A stretch of DNA of 46,186 nt, taken from the NCBI RefSeq assembly GCF_022842015.1, contig NZ_JALHQJ010000015.1, forward strand, positions 1 to 46,186. The letters run 5' to 3'. The notes under the pieces were generated by a model. It did not search any database, was not told the origin of the DNA, and saw only the letters and a program-made list of their open reading frames with translations. The first letter of the stretch is position 1. Each line of letters begins with the position of its first letter. This document shows, piece by piece, positions 1 through 7,970 of the stretch. Source of the stretch: Nitrosomonas sp. Lineage in GTDB: Bacteria > Pseudomonadota > Gammaproteobacteria > Burkholderiales > Nitrosomonadaceae. The translations under genes and the position numbers were made by a program.

Positions 1-2
1 TT

Positions 3-80
3 GACAGGGATCCGTTCTTCCAGATTGACATAGCTAAAAAGCTGTTGTTGCGAGTGTTCAATTCCGCGCATGATTTATGA
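3..80 (+). CDS. C-terminal end of a truncated gene, probably host
   Basis: Frame 3 is open from the window edge to a TGA at 78-80 and encodes 25 residues ending in FNSAHDL. The start lies outside the window. The composition (charged and leucine-rich, no internal stop) and a terminator-like hairpin 25 bp downstream suggest the true end of a gene. I do not recognise the family. It lies on the opposite strand from the adjacent phage operon and may mark host DNA or an older island next to the prophage. So short a fragment could also be chance. Confidence 0.35.
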   Translation, partial: DRDPFFQIDIAKKLLLRVFNSAHDL

Positions 81-104
81 GGTGAGTGGGTTCCATCAAA
101 TTTT

Positions 105-124
105 ACCCGACTCGGTGGGTTTTT
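105..124 (+). terminator. Weak Rho-independent terminator-like hairpin
   Basis: ACCC (105-108) can pair with GGGT (117-120), with a G-T pair next to it, followed by TTTTT. It sits just after the partial gene ending at 80. The stem is short, so this is tentative. Confidence 0.3.
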
Positions 125-187
125 CAACGGCCTGTTAAAAGATTGGAGCATTTATCTTTCATAGAAATTAGATAGTTTGCTAATTGT

Positions 188-427
188 TTGAAAGATACAA
201 GCCGATCTTTCTTCACATATGTCAATATTCCGCCTGTTAGTACGTTAATGGGTAAAGGTCTCCTGTACACACCCGGCGGATCGCATCATCGTGAACATTA
301 TCCATTCACTATAGATGATTTTGCTTGGGAGGAATTATTAAAACGGAAAGATGAGTTTCTAGAAAAACAAGCAAATTGTGAGCATCAAGATGAAGAACAA
401 TACAAAAAGCAAAGATCTCCAAGATAA
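188..427 (+). CDS. Hypothetical small protein, cassette-like
   Basis: An open frame of 79 codons from TTG 188; a shorter version would start at ATG 249 (59 aa). The product is polar and charged, with a K/E/Q-rich C-terminus and no membrane segment or signal peptide. I do not recognise it. There is no good ribosome binding site and the frame is closed by a TAG only 12 bases upstream, so it may be a decayed fragment. The stop codon lies 25 bp before an attC-like fold (453-508), the spacing expected of an integron gene cassette, which is the main reason to list it. Confidence 0.3.
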   Translation: MKDTSRSFFTYVNIPPVSTLMGKGLLYTPGGSHHREHYPFTIDDFAWEELLKRKDEFLEKQANCEHQDEEQYKKQRSPR

Positions 428-452
428 TAGTTGTTCATACCAATAATATACG

Positions 453-508
453 GCCTAACGGCGCTCCTCAGACCTACTGCTTCGGGCAGGTGAGCTTAAT
501 CGTTTGTC
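453..508. other. attC-like folded site (tentative integron cassette end)
   Basis: Begins with GCCTAAC (453-459), a match to the R'' core consensus, and ends with GTTTGTC (502-508), an imperfect R' core. Between them an imperfect inverted repeat (CTCA...CCT...GC, loop TTCG, then GGCAGGTGAG) leaves unpaired bases of the type that give attC sites polarity. The 56-bp length fits short attC sites. The R' box deviates from GTTRRRY, so this may be decayed or coincidental. Confidence 0.25.
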
Positions 509-579
509 ACTGTCTAATAAATATTTCACCGTCTAAGCATCCAGCTTGGGTATTTGGCTGTCACTGAATGACCGCATGT

Positions 580-735
580 GGCCCATACTGTGTGAAAACT
601 CGACTTCAATTTTTGGTCTTGAAATTAGCCCTTGCAAATTGTCGTATAAGCGACGATCTCACTACGACCAATTCAATTTGATGCCTATAATTTGCTAACT
701 TGAAATACTTCCATAGTTTTCACACAGTCTGGGCC
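580..735. mobile_element. 156-bp MITE-like element with 21-bp terminal inverted repeats
   Basis: The sequence at 580-600 (GGCCCATACTGTGTGAAAAC plus T) reappears inverted at 715-735 with a single mismatch. The 114-bp interior has no convincing ORF, which fits a non-autonomous miniature element mobilised by a transposase elsewhere. I could not find a clear target duplication at the outer ends. It lies immediately downstream of the last gene of the leftward phage operon, where an insertion would do little harm. It could alternatively be a large bidirectional stem-loop. Confidence 0.45.
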
Positions 736-818
736 GACAGCCGACTGTCAGATCGTATCAAGATTAATTTAGCGCGGTGCCGGATCAGATTTGCTAATTC
801 ACGTAGGGCGTTTTGTTA

Positions 819-2057
819 TCATTTTCCGCCACTCTCTGCTGCCGACAGTAATGCTGTGAGAACATCAGCCGCATCATTCAATTCCTTATCAAGCGTCTCC
901 ATCAAACCAGCTTGCTCAATCCTGGCGGCAATCTCATCCAGACGCTCGTTGAATCGATTGATATCGGTTTCTGCTTTGAGTGATTCCAGTTCTAATATAA
1001 ATCCTGATTTTATGGTGTCCTCTGGCGATATTGCATCGGGATTTTCGGTAAATTTTTGAATTTCTTTCGATTCATCACCGGCATCAGTTCCTTGAGTTTC
1101 ATCCTCGCTGTCGGCGCCTCTGATCTGCTCCAGGGTTTTAGGTGTCCAGTGAAAATCAAGTTCTACGCCATGCTGAATTATTTCCTCGATATTGATGTAT
1201 CCGAGTTCGCCGCCATCACCAAAGATATCCGCAAGACCGAACGCCTGTATTTGGTCGTCCTCCATATCTTTTTCGGTTATGTACCAATCGCCGGATCCCT
1301 TGAAATAATGCAGATAGACAATTGCCTTATCGCCCATGCCATCTTGACCGTAAGTTTTCGGCATGGTTTGGATTACATTGGCTATTTCGACCAACTTATC
1401 TTTAAAGAATTGGCCTTCTTCACCGCGAATTAGGGTACCAACGGCTGATAGTTGCGCAGCGCCAATGAAATTTTTCAGTAAAGGCATAACCTTGTTAACA
1501 GCGGCCATGGTTGCCACCTCCACCGCAGCATTTTCTTGTTGGTCTGCGCTTGCTTCTGTTTTAACACCCAAAGCATCACGTATTTCCTTGATCCTCTTAA
1601 CCATCCTCAGCTTTTCCATGCCAGACTGAACGGTTTGAAGATTCACTCGAATACTTCCGGCTTCTTTAATCAGTTTTATTTTTTCTATTCCCGATATGCC
1701 ATCAAGCAACATATCCGCTATGTTTCTAACTTCATCGTTGATGATTGCAGAATCAAACTCATCCCTGGGCATGGCGATATCCTCTTGCGTGTACGACATA
1801 AAATCGTCAAATGGAGGGATAACCTCTATCCCACTATTTAAGGGCTGGCAGAATCCGTACAGATCATTGGGAGTCAATTTAAGGCTATCCAGCAAATGTC
1901 CGTGTTCGCCGCTTATTTGATTAACGAACAACCAGTCTTTAAAAAAACCGATCGCCAATTCATCGCCGCTGTATTCAATCGGGATATCCTTATCTTCAGC
2001 GAAGATCGCATCGAATTGACCGGCTGGCGTAAGAACCTTATAAACGCTATTCATCAT
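819..2057 (-). CDS. Polyvalent-type phage protein with DUF2958-like domain
   Basis: 412 aa. Residues about 246-312 resemble DUF2958 (YLHYFKGSGDWYITEKDM, then AFGLADI and ELGYINIEEI), a domain found in large phage and conjugative-element proteins. Residues 118-164 carry a helical basic module (SGIEKIKLIKEAGSIRVNL...) that is also present at the N-terminus of the next protein upstream. The C-terminus is acidic and helical. Its ATG overlaps the stop of the 637-aa gene by 4 bp (ATGA), so the two are translationally coupled. No catalytic motif is evident. It is the last gene of the leftward operon. By analogy with polyvalent proteins it may enter the host with the phage DNA and counter host systems; this is inference. 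Confidence 0.75.
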   Translation of the reverse strand: MMNSVYKVLTPAGQFDAIFAEDKDIPIEYSGDELAIGFFKDWLFVNQISGEHGHLLDSLKLTPNDLYGFCQPLNSGIEVIPPFDDFMSYTQEDIAMPRDEFDSAIINDEVRNIADMLLDGISGIEKIKLIKEAGSIRVNLQTVQSGMEKLRMVKRIKEIRDALGVKTEASADQQENAAVEVATMAAVNKVMPLLKNFIGAAQLSAVGTLIRGEEGQFFKDKLVEIANVIQTMPKTYGQDGMGDKAIVYLHYFKGSGDWYITEKDMEDDQIQAFGLADIFGDGGELGYINIEEIIQHGVELDFHWTPKTLEQIRGADSEDETQGTDAGDESKEIQKFTENPDAISPEDTIKSGFILELESLKAETDINRFNERLDEIAARIEQAGLMETLDKELNDAADVLTALLSAAESGGK

Positions 2058-3967
2058 GATTGCTCACCCTGTAATTCCTTGGCCATTTCTATAACTCTGT
2101 CTTTCCTTGTTGCCCTGTGATAAAAAACGCCTAGAATGTTGTCCTTGCTCATGCTTGCCATACGCAGAAATGCTTTTAGATTAAGCATATCGCCGTGTAC
2201 CGCTATAGAAGTCGGTATATTTCTGCGGCTAGGATCTCCCGGATAAACGAATGAACCGGATTGGTTTGTAAAAGCAACTCCAAACCCATTAGCAATGCGC
2301 TTAGATAGTGGATTTTTGAACTTACCGGCAAATACTCTATAACCACCCCAGGAACCAATGTATTTGGCCTTTGGATCATTCAGTCCACCCAACTTACCAA
2401 GTAGATTCTCACGATCAACCACGTCAAGATCGTTGAACCAGTTGTCACCAACAATCTCAACACCCTCAGACAGTTTTTCTAGTGCTTTCTCGTATTCGGA
2501 TTGCTCTGTATCGCGCCTTCCCTGTACTATGTCCTTTGCCTGGTCCTGAAGGGATTGGAATAACTTCATGGCCGGGGTTAAATCGGCCTGTAAGTATCCA
2601 GCCATCAGCGCCGCCATTTCCGGATCTTTGAATGCCAGCATTGCCGCATCGTATGGATTGGCCAGATACTGGATTCCCATTGCCCACACTTCAGTGGTTT
2701 GATCTCTATAAACTTTACCCACATACGGATCAATAAAGTCATCCTTATAAGCGCCCTCATTGCTTCCGTATGCACGATTACCGGTCAACGATTTCAATGA
2801 ATACACCTTGTCGCCCTGGCGTCTTTTCAGCAGATAACCATTGGCCGCAGACTTAGCAGCGGAATCAGCCTCAAGATGATGAGCCATTTCATGCCACAAA
2901 ACGGTTTTATTAAAACCATTTCCAGGATTAATTGAGGCATCCTCAAAATGACCGATACCCTTAGCATGTGCGCGTCCACTGCGCTCAGACTCAATCTTTA
3001 TGAGCCTCAGCTTGCCGCCTGAGATACGATAGAATTCAGCCATATCCCTGCGTACTTCCGCTTCCGGGTATTTTGCTTTTTTGAGTCTCGCTATTGCCGA
3101 TTTGCCTATCACCTGGCTATTAGCCCATGATTCGGCTTCCTCCATGGTCACTTTTGAAGTGCCAAGGATGGTTTCTATGATTTTCTTGCCGATTGGTTCC
3201 AGGCTTTCTTTTAATTCCTTGACCTGATTTTTCCTGAGCTCATGCTTTTGTCTGTCAAGGGTTATCAACTTCTCCCAAACCTCTTGCTTTTTAAGCGCGG
3301 CAACCTCGAACATATTTGACGCTTTTTCAATTGCTTCCTTGTCATATCCATTGGCCTCGTTTACCGCTAACAGGTCCGTCAAGGCAAGCCGCAACTTCTC
3401 GTACTCTTCCTGAGCAGCTTTCTGCTCTGCAAGAATTTCAGGCGTATCTTGCGGCGGCTTGTATGACAGCTCCTTGATTTCATCTTCAATGGATTTGATT
3501 CTATCCGCATCAACATCAAAAACATTTCCAGCTGATTTGTAGTGTTCAAAAGCGGCCATTTCAGCAGCGCCGCCAGCGGGAATGCGAAGATCAGCATAAG
3601 CATCCATCCAATCAGAATTAGCTTCCTGATACGCCTTTTCGTCACTCCCTCTTGAAAGCATTTTGATTATCTTTGTTAAGGTATCCGCTTCAGCTCCACG
3701 CAACGACTCAGGTACCGCAGAAATCCCGTTGCGCAGGTAATCAGTTAGCTTTTTAATTGATTCCGCAGGGTTGGTTGGATCAATTGTCAGGCTTGTAACC
3801 GGCTTGATAGCAATCGACAGAAGTTGCCGTATCTCGCGCACGCGCTTAACCAACGTAAGTTTATTTACCCCGGCAACATCCGGCAGATTCTTCCGTATAG
3901 TTCCGAGTTCTCGAACGAGTTTTAACTTTTCGGACCCGCTCACATCATCAAGAGCCAGTAGAGTCAT
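2054..3967 (-). CDS. Polyvalent-type phage protein with HExxH metallopeptidase domain
   Basis: 637 aa. Residues 6-50 hold the basic helical module shared with the downstream 412-aa protein. Residues 155-265 are largely charged helix, possibly coiled coil. Residues about 285-440 look like a zinc metallopeptidase domain with the motif VLWHEMAHHLE (HExxH at 359-363) and a later TTEVWAMG segment that could supply the third ligand. This arrangement matches the metallopeptidase modules described in polyvalent proteins of phages and conjugative elements. The C-terminal 130 residues are a further globular region. It lies 4 bp downstream of the 734-aa gene and overlaps the 412-aa gene, so the three form one unit. 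Substrate unknown; an injected protease against host factors is a possibility. Confidence 0.75.
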   Translation of the reverse strand: MTLLALDDVSGSEKLKLVRELGTIRKNLPDVAGVNKLTLVKRVREIRQLLSIAIKPVTSLTIDPTNPAESIKKLTDYLRNGISAVPESLRGAEADTLTKIIKMLSRGSDEKAYQEANSDWMDAYADLRIPAGGAAEMAAFEHYKSAGNVFDVDADRIKSIEDEIKELSYKPPQDTPEILAEQKAAQEEYEKLRLALTDLLAVNEANGYDKEAIEKASNMFEVAALKKQEVWEKLITLDRQKHELRKNQVKELKESLEPIGKKIIETILGTSKVTMEEAESWANSQVIGKSAIARLKKAKYPEAEVRRDMAEFYRISGGKLRLIKIESERSGRAHAKGIGHFEDASINPGNGFNKTVLWHEMAHHLEADSAAKSAANGYLLKRRQGDKVYSLKSLTGNRAYGSNEGAYKDDFIDPYVGKVYRDQTTEVWAMGIQYLANPYDAAMLAFKDPEMAALMAGYLQADLTPAMKLFQSLQDQAKDIVQGRRDTEQSEYEKALEKLSEGVEIVGDNWFNDLDVVDRENLLGKLGGLNDPKAKYIGSWGGYRVFAGKFKNPLSKRIANGFGVAFTNQSGSFVYPGDPSRRNIPTSIAVHGDMLNLKAFLRMASMSKDNILGVFYHRATRKDRVIEMAKELQGEQS

Positions 3968-3971
3968 TTTC

Positions 3972-6176
3972 TTAACCGTTTGCCTGTTGGTCTAATTCAG
4001 CCCATTTTTCAGCGGCGCCACCTATTAATTCATCACTTTCAGCGCCAAGACCGGCATCGATCAGCGCTTGAGCGGATGCCTCGATCTCATCAAGCAATTT
4101 CATGAGGTCGCTGGCATTGCTAGTGCCGTCAACTACAGATGTTAGGAATGCTTTTGCGGCTGCTATTTCAGCAGCTTCCTTCGTTTCAAGGATTTTTTCA
4201 CTTTTGCCGCTCTGTGTTTCAGTGGCCGCTTCGATTTCTGCAACTGGCTCTATTACCTCTGGCTCTGGCTCTGGCTCTAGCGCTGGTTCTGGTTGCGGCT
4301 CCGATTTAATTGGAACGGAAGCATCGATTTCTTTGGCAATCTGCTCGGGTGTTTGGGTTAGATCGTCAGTTATGCGAGTCTCTGGATTGACACTCGCATT
4401 CTCTGCTAATCCGGTAACAGACTTAACAACAGCAGTTATTCCAACAACATTCTTTCCGGCACCAACCTGTTTATAATCAAATGAAGTTTGATAAAAGGTA
4501 TCTCCCGATGATTTACTTAAAACCGGATCGTTTTTATCGCCACTCCAACCAAGATCACGCAGCGCATTCCTAACAGCAACAATCCGCTCTTGGAAAAACG
4601 CATCAAGTACATCCTGGTACTTATCTTGCAACTCAGGACTGGCCGATATCTTGGCGTATCCTTCCGGGCTGATCGGGTCAATTTTGACTTCACTCTCAAC
4701 TGCTTTGGTTGTCATTGAAACGATTTCATCAGCAATCTGATCTGCTGTTTTATTGGGAATAACAGCAACCATTCCAACATCAACCCAGGTACCAGAAACA
4801 CTATCAAGTCGCTCTACCTTGAATCCATTACCGTCACCCGATGCCCGGTAGTTGTTAATTGTCATGGCCGCGCCTTCATCGAATCCTTTCCAGCCCATTT
4901 TCGATAGGGATTCACGCACAGCGATTTGCAAATTCTCTTTCCGGTTTGAGTTATCAGCAGCCTCAACCTTGACCACTTCCAATTCATGCTGCGCATCGGC
5001 AAGCTCTTTTTCCAGCACGGTTATTTCATCCTTTAACCCCTGAATGTTTTGCATCCGCTCAGATCGCTTTGCGTTCGCACGCGCGAAGGCAGGGCTGTTC
5101 TTTTCTGCCAGCCTCATAATGCGGCGCGCAACTTCACGCACATTCAGGTCTTGGCCGCGCTCGGGTGCCACCACAATCGTGATATCTTTCTTGTTAAGCA
5201 ACCACTTCCAGGAAATAACCTCATCCGTAGGTGTCATTTTCTTTGGCGTTACGTCGGGATTGTGGAAGTAAATGGATACCGTTTGTCCATCCGATAATTC
5301 GAATATCACCGCCACATTAGCCGTGCCGCGCTGACTAAATGGATCGGATATTTGCATCGATTGCACCTTAACTGACTTGCCGGCACGATCCATAACCCCG
5401 CGCAGCAGTTCCATCTTGCGTTCCAGCCTCACAAAAGGAGTAACCAGCGCATCCAGAGCCAGAACGCCATCGGAATCCTCAATAATGTCGTTGATGCTGA
5501 TCAAATCAAGCAATAGATTTTCGCCTGAATCTGATTGCCGTATTTCATACAACACCTGGTCAAGCGTTTGATCGTAAGGCAAAGCATCGCTATTCCATTG
5601 CACTCTTTTTGTCATGCCTTCTAGTCCTTCTTGAGGTAAATTTTTTGCACGCAGCGGTTGACTCATATCACCGTTCTTGAGCCACCATTTAAATTGAGAA
5701 ATTGATAGTGGAACGATACTTTCCATTCCGTTCCACCCGCGATCGTAGCTTCCCAGGTACGAATTACGAGCTGAATCTTCATCTGAAAATCCAAGCATTG
5801 TTTTGTGCTCATCGAACCGGCCATCAATGAACTGGTTAATCACGTAGGCAGTCATCGATTGCGGGTAAGAACCTAAGAAACAATCAACACCGTCTCCATC
5901 ATTTCCTTTTGTCTGGCTGATATATCCGTAGTGCGCGGCCATGCGAGAAGTCCACCGTTTGCCGGTTTTCTGATCAATGCCGATACGATACGAACCTCGC
6001 GGTTGCTCGATAGCTATAGTCAATCCATGAAGACTGACACGCCCCATCTTGTAATTTCCAGCAAGGCACTGAGCGTCAGTCGGCTCAGGAATTGAATTGA
6101 CCCCAAACGCACCGCCGTGGGCAGCGTTTTCAATGTCAATGAATTGGTTGTCAGTGGAATGTGTCATGAACGGCAT
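3972..6176 (-). CDS. Polyvalent-type phage protein with inorganic-pyrophosphatase-like domain
   Basis: 734 aa. Residues about 40-175 resemble the inorganic-pyrophosphatase-like domain of polyvalent phage proteins, with the acidic cluster GNDGDGVDCFLG (DGDGVD at 93-98) in the place of the pyrophosphatase GDxDPxD motif. Residues 285-370 are a second conserved-looking region (FELSDGQTVSIYFHNPD, then VVAPERGQDLNVREVARRIM) that may correspond to a DarA-type C-terminal domain; that assignment is from memory and weak. Residues 375-410 are coiled coil, and a Pro-Glu repeat linker lies near residue 640. The first ATG lacks a clear Shine-Dalgarno sequence; an in-frame ATG at 6167 is an alternative. It is first of three genes and preceded by a terminator (6231-6251), so it needs its own promoter. 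Confidence 0.75.
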   Translation of the reverse strand: MPFMTHSTDNQFIDIENAAHGGAFGVNSIPEPTDAQCLAGNYKMGRVSLHGLTIAIEQPRGSYRIGIDQKTGKRWTSRMAAHYGYISQTKGNDGDGVDCFLGSYPQSMTAYVINQFIDGRFDEHKTMLGFSDEDSARNSYLGSYDRGWNGMESIVPLSISQFKWWLKNGDMSQPLRAKNLPQEGLEGMTKRVQWNSDALPYDQTLDQVLYEIRQSDSGENLLLDLISINDIIEDSDGVLALDALVTPFVRLERKMELLRGVMDRAGKSVKVQSMQISDPFSQRGTANVAVIFELSDGQTVSIYFHNPDVTPKKMTPTDEVISWKWLLNKKDITIVVAPERGQDLNVREVARRIMRLAEKNSPAFARANAKRSERMQNIQGLKDEITVLEKELADAQHELEVVKVEAADNSNRKENLQIAVRESLSKMGWKGFDEGAAMTINNYRASGDGNGFKVERLDSVSGTWVDVGMVAVIPNKTADQIADEIVSMTTKAVESEVKIDPISPEGYAKISASPELQDKYQDVLDAFFQERIVAVRNALRDLGWSGDKNDPVLSKSSGDTFYQTSFDYKQVGAGKNVVGITAVVKSVTGLAENASVNPETRITDDLTQTPEQIAKEIDASVPIKSEPQPEPALEPEPEPEVIEPVAEIEAATETQSGKSEKILETKEAAEIAAAKAFLTSVVDGTSNASDLMKLLDEIEASAQALIDAGLGAESDELIGGAAEKWAELDQQANG

Positions 6177-6230
6177 GGTAAGCCGCTTGAAGGGCAGTAT
6201 TTCGGTCTGTTTTCCGCTCTACAATGCAAA

Positions 6231-6251
6231 AAGCCCGGAATTACCGGGCTT
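6231..6251 (-). terminator. Rho-independent terminator reading leftward
   Basis: AAGCCCGG (6231-6238) pairs perfectly with CCGGGCTT (6244-6251) around a 5-base loop. On the minus strand it is followed by TTTTT. It would stop leftward transcription arriving from the tail operon just before the polyvalent-protein genes. The composite transposon inserted only 15 bp to its right. Confidence 0.75.
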
Positions 6252-6274
6252 ATATTGCGGATATTATTATATTA

Positions 6275-7279
6275 GGCTCTGTAGCAGTTAATTGTTGAAT
6301 TGCTGGTCAAATATGCATTGGAATGTAAAAAAGAGGTATGCATCATGAAAGTAGCTGAATTCAAAGATTGGATAAGATCATTAGAAAGAAAAGCCGGTGC
6401 TGATACGATCATAGAATTGATTGAGCAAAGGCAAAATGATGAACGAATTTGTCCCTACTATCAGGGAACAGAGCTGTACCGATGGGGCAAAGCCAGTGAG
6501 TTACAACGCTATCGATGCCGCCACTGTAATCGCACGTTTAACGCCCTAACAGGCACGGCATTGGCCCGATTACGCCACAAAGACAAATGGTTTGATTATG
6601 AACAAGCGATGGTTCAAGGGGTAAGTGTACGTAAAGCAGCGATCAGCTGCGGAGTAACCGCGAACACGAGCTTTAAATGGGGTCACCGTTTTCTGCGGGT
6701 GCCTGCACTCCATCAATCTTCCAAAATGAATGGCATTGTTGAAGCTGACGAGATGTATTTTCTGGTATCTTTTAAGGGGCAACGTCATTTACCGAGAGCT
6801 GCACACAAACGAGGCGGCAAAGCTGCCAAGCGAGGCACATCTAAAGAACAGATACCCGTGTTAGTGATACGTGATCGTCATGGTGAAACTGATGATCGTA
6901 TACTGCGGGACACAAGCGCAGAGCAAATCGGAACAGTGCTTATCCCTTTGTTAAGCAAAGATGTCATTCTCTGCACAGATGGGATGCCCGCTTACAGTCA
7001 GATCACCAGGAATGCAAAAATTGTTCATCGCCCAGTCAATGTTGCTGCAGGCCAACGAGTTATCAACGATGTTTATTACATTCAGAATGTTAATGCTTAT
7101 GGTAGTCGGCTCAGACAATGGATGGCGAAGTTCCATGGTGTAGCAACACGCTACCTTGCGAGTTATCTGGGGTGGCATAGAATGATTGACCGTCTCGGTC
7201 AGAACGTTACACCAACTCTTTGTTTCCTAATGTCTCTTGGAAAAACAAGACAATTTCAACAATTAATTACTACATAGCC
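6275..7279 (+). mobile_element. IS1595-family insertion sequence, left arm of the composite
   Basis: 1005 bp with about 30-bp imperfect terminal inverted repeats: GGCTCTGTAGCAGTTAATTG inward from 6275, and GGCTATGTAGTAATTAATTG inward from 7279. It encodes one transposase whose stop codon lies inside the right repeat. The bases next to its inner end (AAAATAAA at 7280-7287) do not match TTATATTA, so this copy did not insert alone at this spot; its duplication partner is at the far end of the composite. Confidence 0.88.
6345..7277 (+). CDS. IS1595-family (ISXO2-like DDE) transposase
   Basis: 310 aa from ATG 6345, chosen over the longer frame from 6300 because AAGAGG lies 8 bp upstream and the product begins MKVAEFKDWIRSLE, typical of the family. 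Residues 36-61 are a zinc ribbon, but the first pair reads CPYY instead of the usual CPxC (Tyr at 39); the second pair CRHC (58-61) is intact. A helix-turn-helix follows at about 93-117. The DDE-type domain has DEMYF (D134), PVLVIRDR, LCTDGMPAY (D212) and QNVNAY...FHGVATRYLASYLGW. The missing cysteine may weaken DNA binding. This enzyme would act on the related IS ends that bound the composite. Confidence 0.9.
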   Translation: MKVAEFKDWIRSLERKAGADTIIELIEQRQNDERICPYYQGTELYRWGKASELQRYRCRHCNRTFNALTGTALARLRHKDKWFDYEQAMVQGVSVRKAAISCGVTANTSFKWGHRFLRVPALHQSSKMNGIVEADEMYFLVSFKGQRHLPRAAHKRGGKAAKRGTSKEQIPVLVIRDRHGETDDRILRDTSAEQIGTVLIPLLSKDVILCTDGMPAYSQITRNAKIVHRPVNVAAGQRVINDVYYIQNVNAYGSRLRQWMAKFHGVATRYLASYLGWHRMIDRLGQNVTPTLCFLMSLGKTRQFQQLITT

Positions 7280-7281
7280 AA

Positions 7282-7488
7282 AATAAAGCACCCCGCCACA
7301 AGCAGCAGTATTAACTGCGCTCTCCAATCTGCTGGTTTTCAACCAGCTTTCGCCCCAATGGGCGGGGAATTGAACCCTCAGAGAATAAAGCACCCCGCCG
7401 CAAGCAGCGGGGTATTAATTTCGCTCTTCAATCTGCTGGTTTTCAACCAGCTTTCGCCCCAAGGGGCGGGGAGTTAAACCCGGAAGAG
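7282..7488. repeat. Tandem pair of about 102-bp hairpin-rich repeats
   Basis: Two copies, 7282-7383 and 7384-7488, start AATAAAGCACCCCGCC and end near GGGGARTTRAACCC. Each contains GCTGGTTTTCAACCAGC (a perfect stem-loop) and a CGCCCC/GGGGCG hairpin. The second copy also has an intact CCCCGC...GCGGGG hairpin that is degenerate in the first. No ORF is evident. The array abuts the right end of the IS. It looks like a dispersed intergenic repeat family (REP-like or a small structured RNA), not the end of a protein gene. Confidence 0.7.
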
Positions 7489-7970
7489 ATTAAAAGATTT
7501 CGTCATTTATTGTCTTAAATCTCAGATAACACGGATTCGCACAGATGCTACTTTATGGCTCTGAAATCTGTATTCATCTGTTTTTATAGGGGGCTGTCTG
7601 TTCCACTGTACGTGTGATCATTGAAGTACTCATTCCGTAGCCTTTTAGTTAGTTCGGAATTTTCTAGGATTTTCTTGCAAAGGTACAAATTAGGGCAGGT
7701 GTATATTTTAGGTATGTTTCTAATAAATTCATGATGTGTGAAAAATGTTGTTATCGACACTCCATTTTTATGGCATGCTGTTAATTTAATTGTTAAATCT
7801 TAGATGCAGAATCATGGGTGCGACATTTTGTCGCATTGTTTTTTCTTCCAGGAAGAAAGATACTCCTTATAGGGATTAGCAACAGTATTAAATAGTCAAA
7901 ATTATGAATACGACTAAATCCCTATTACACAATTACTTTCTTAGTATTTCTCTTAGGAAATAGAATAAAC
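7489..7970. other. Non-coding upstream region of the cargo genes
   Basis: About 480 bp, AT-rich, with no ORF that I can support. It holds the first operator-like palindrome (7819-7835) and presumably the promoter of the gene at 7971. I searched by eye for a -24/-12 sigma-54 promoter between the palindrome and the gene and did not find one. Confidence 0.5.
7819..7835. promoter_or_regulatory. Operator-like palindrome, copy 1
   Basis: TGCGACATTTTGTCGCA is a perfect 7-bp inverted repeat around a 3-base centre. The surrounding 23 bp (7816-7838) is identical to a second copy at 8808-8830. This copy is about 135 bp upstream of the 249-aa gene. Two identical copies, each upstream of a cargo gene, point to a shared regulator binding site. 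The regulator is unknown. Confidence 0.65.

Noticed and set aside
80..818. Prophage attachment site pair between this region and 45640-45690
   Set aside because: I compared the two stretches by eye and found no shared core of useful length, and no integrase is present to anchor the search.
4102..4476. Plus-strand frame of 124 codons inside the 734-aa gene
   Set aside because: It is the antisense shadow of a Pro-Glu-rich coding region: low complexity Ser/Gly-rich product and no ribosome site.
6275..7279. Simple independent insertion of the left IS with its own target duplication
   Set aside because: The 8 bp at its inner end (AAAATAAA) do not match the 8 bp at its outer end (TTATATTA); the matching copy is at 10292-10299.
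7282..7488. CRISPR array
   Set aside because: There are only two repeats of about 102 bp placed directly in tandem, without unique spacers.
7750..7970. Sigma-54 promoter downstream of the palindromic operator
   Set aside because: No GG-N10-GC pair with the expected flanks was found between the palindrome and the start codon; TGGCATGCTG near 7770 lies upstream of the palindrome and lacks the -12 GC.
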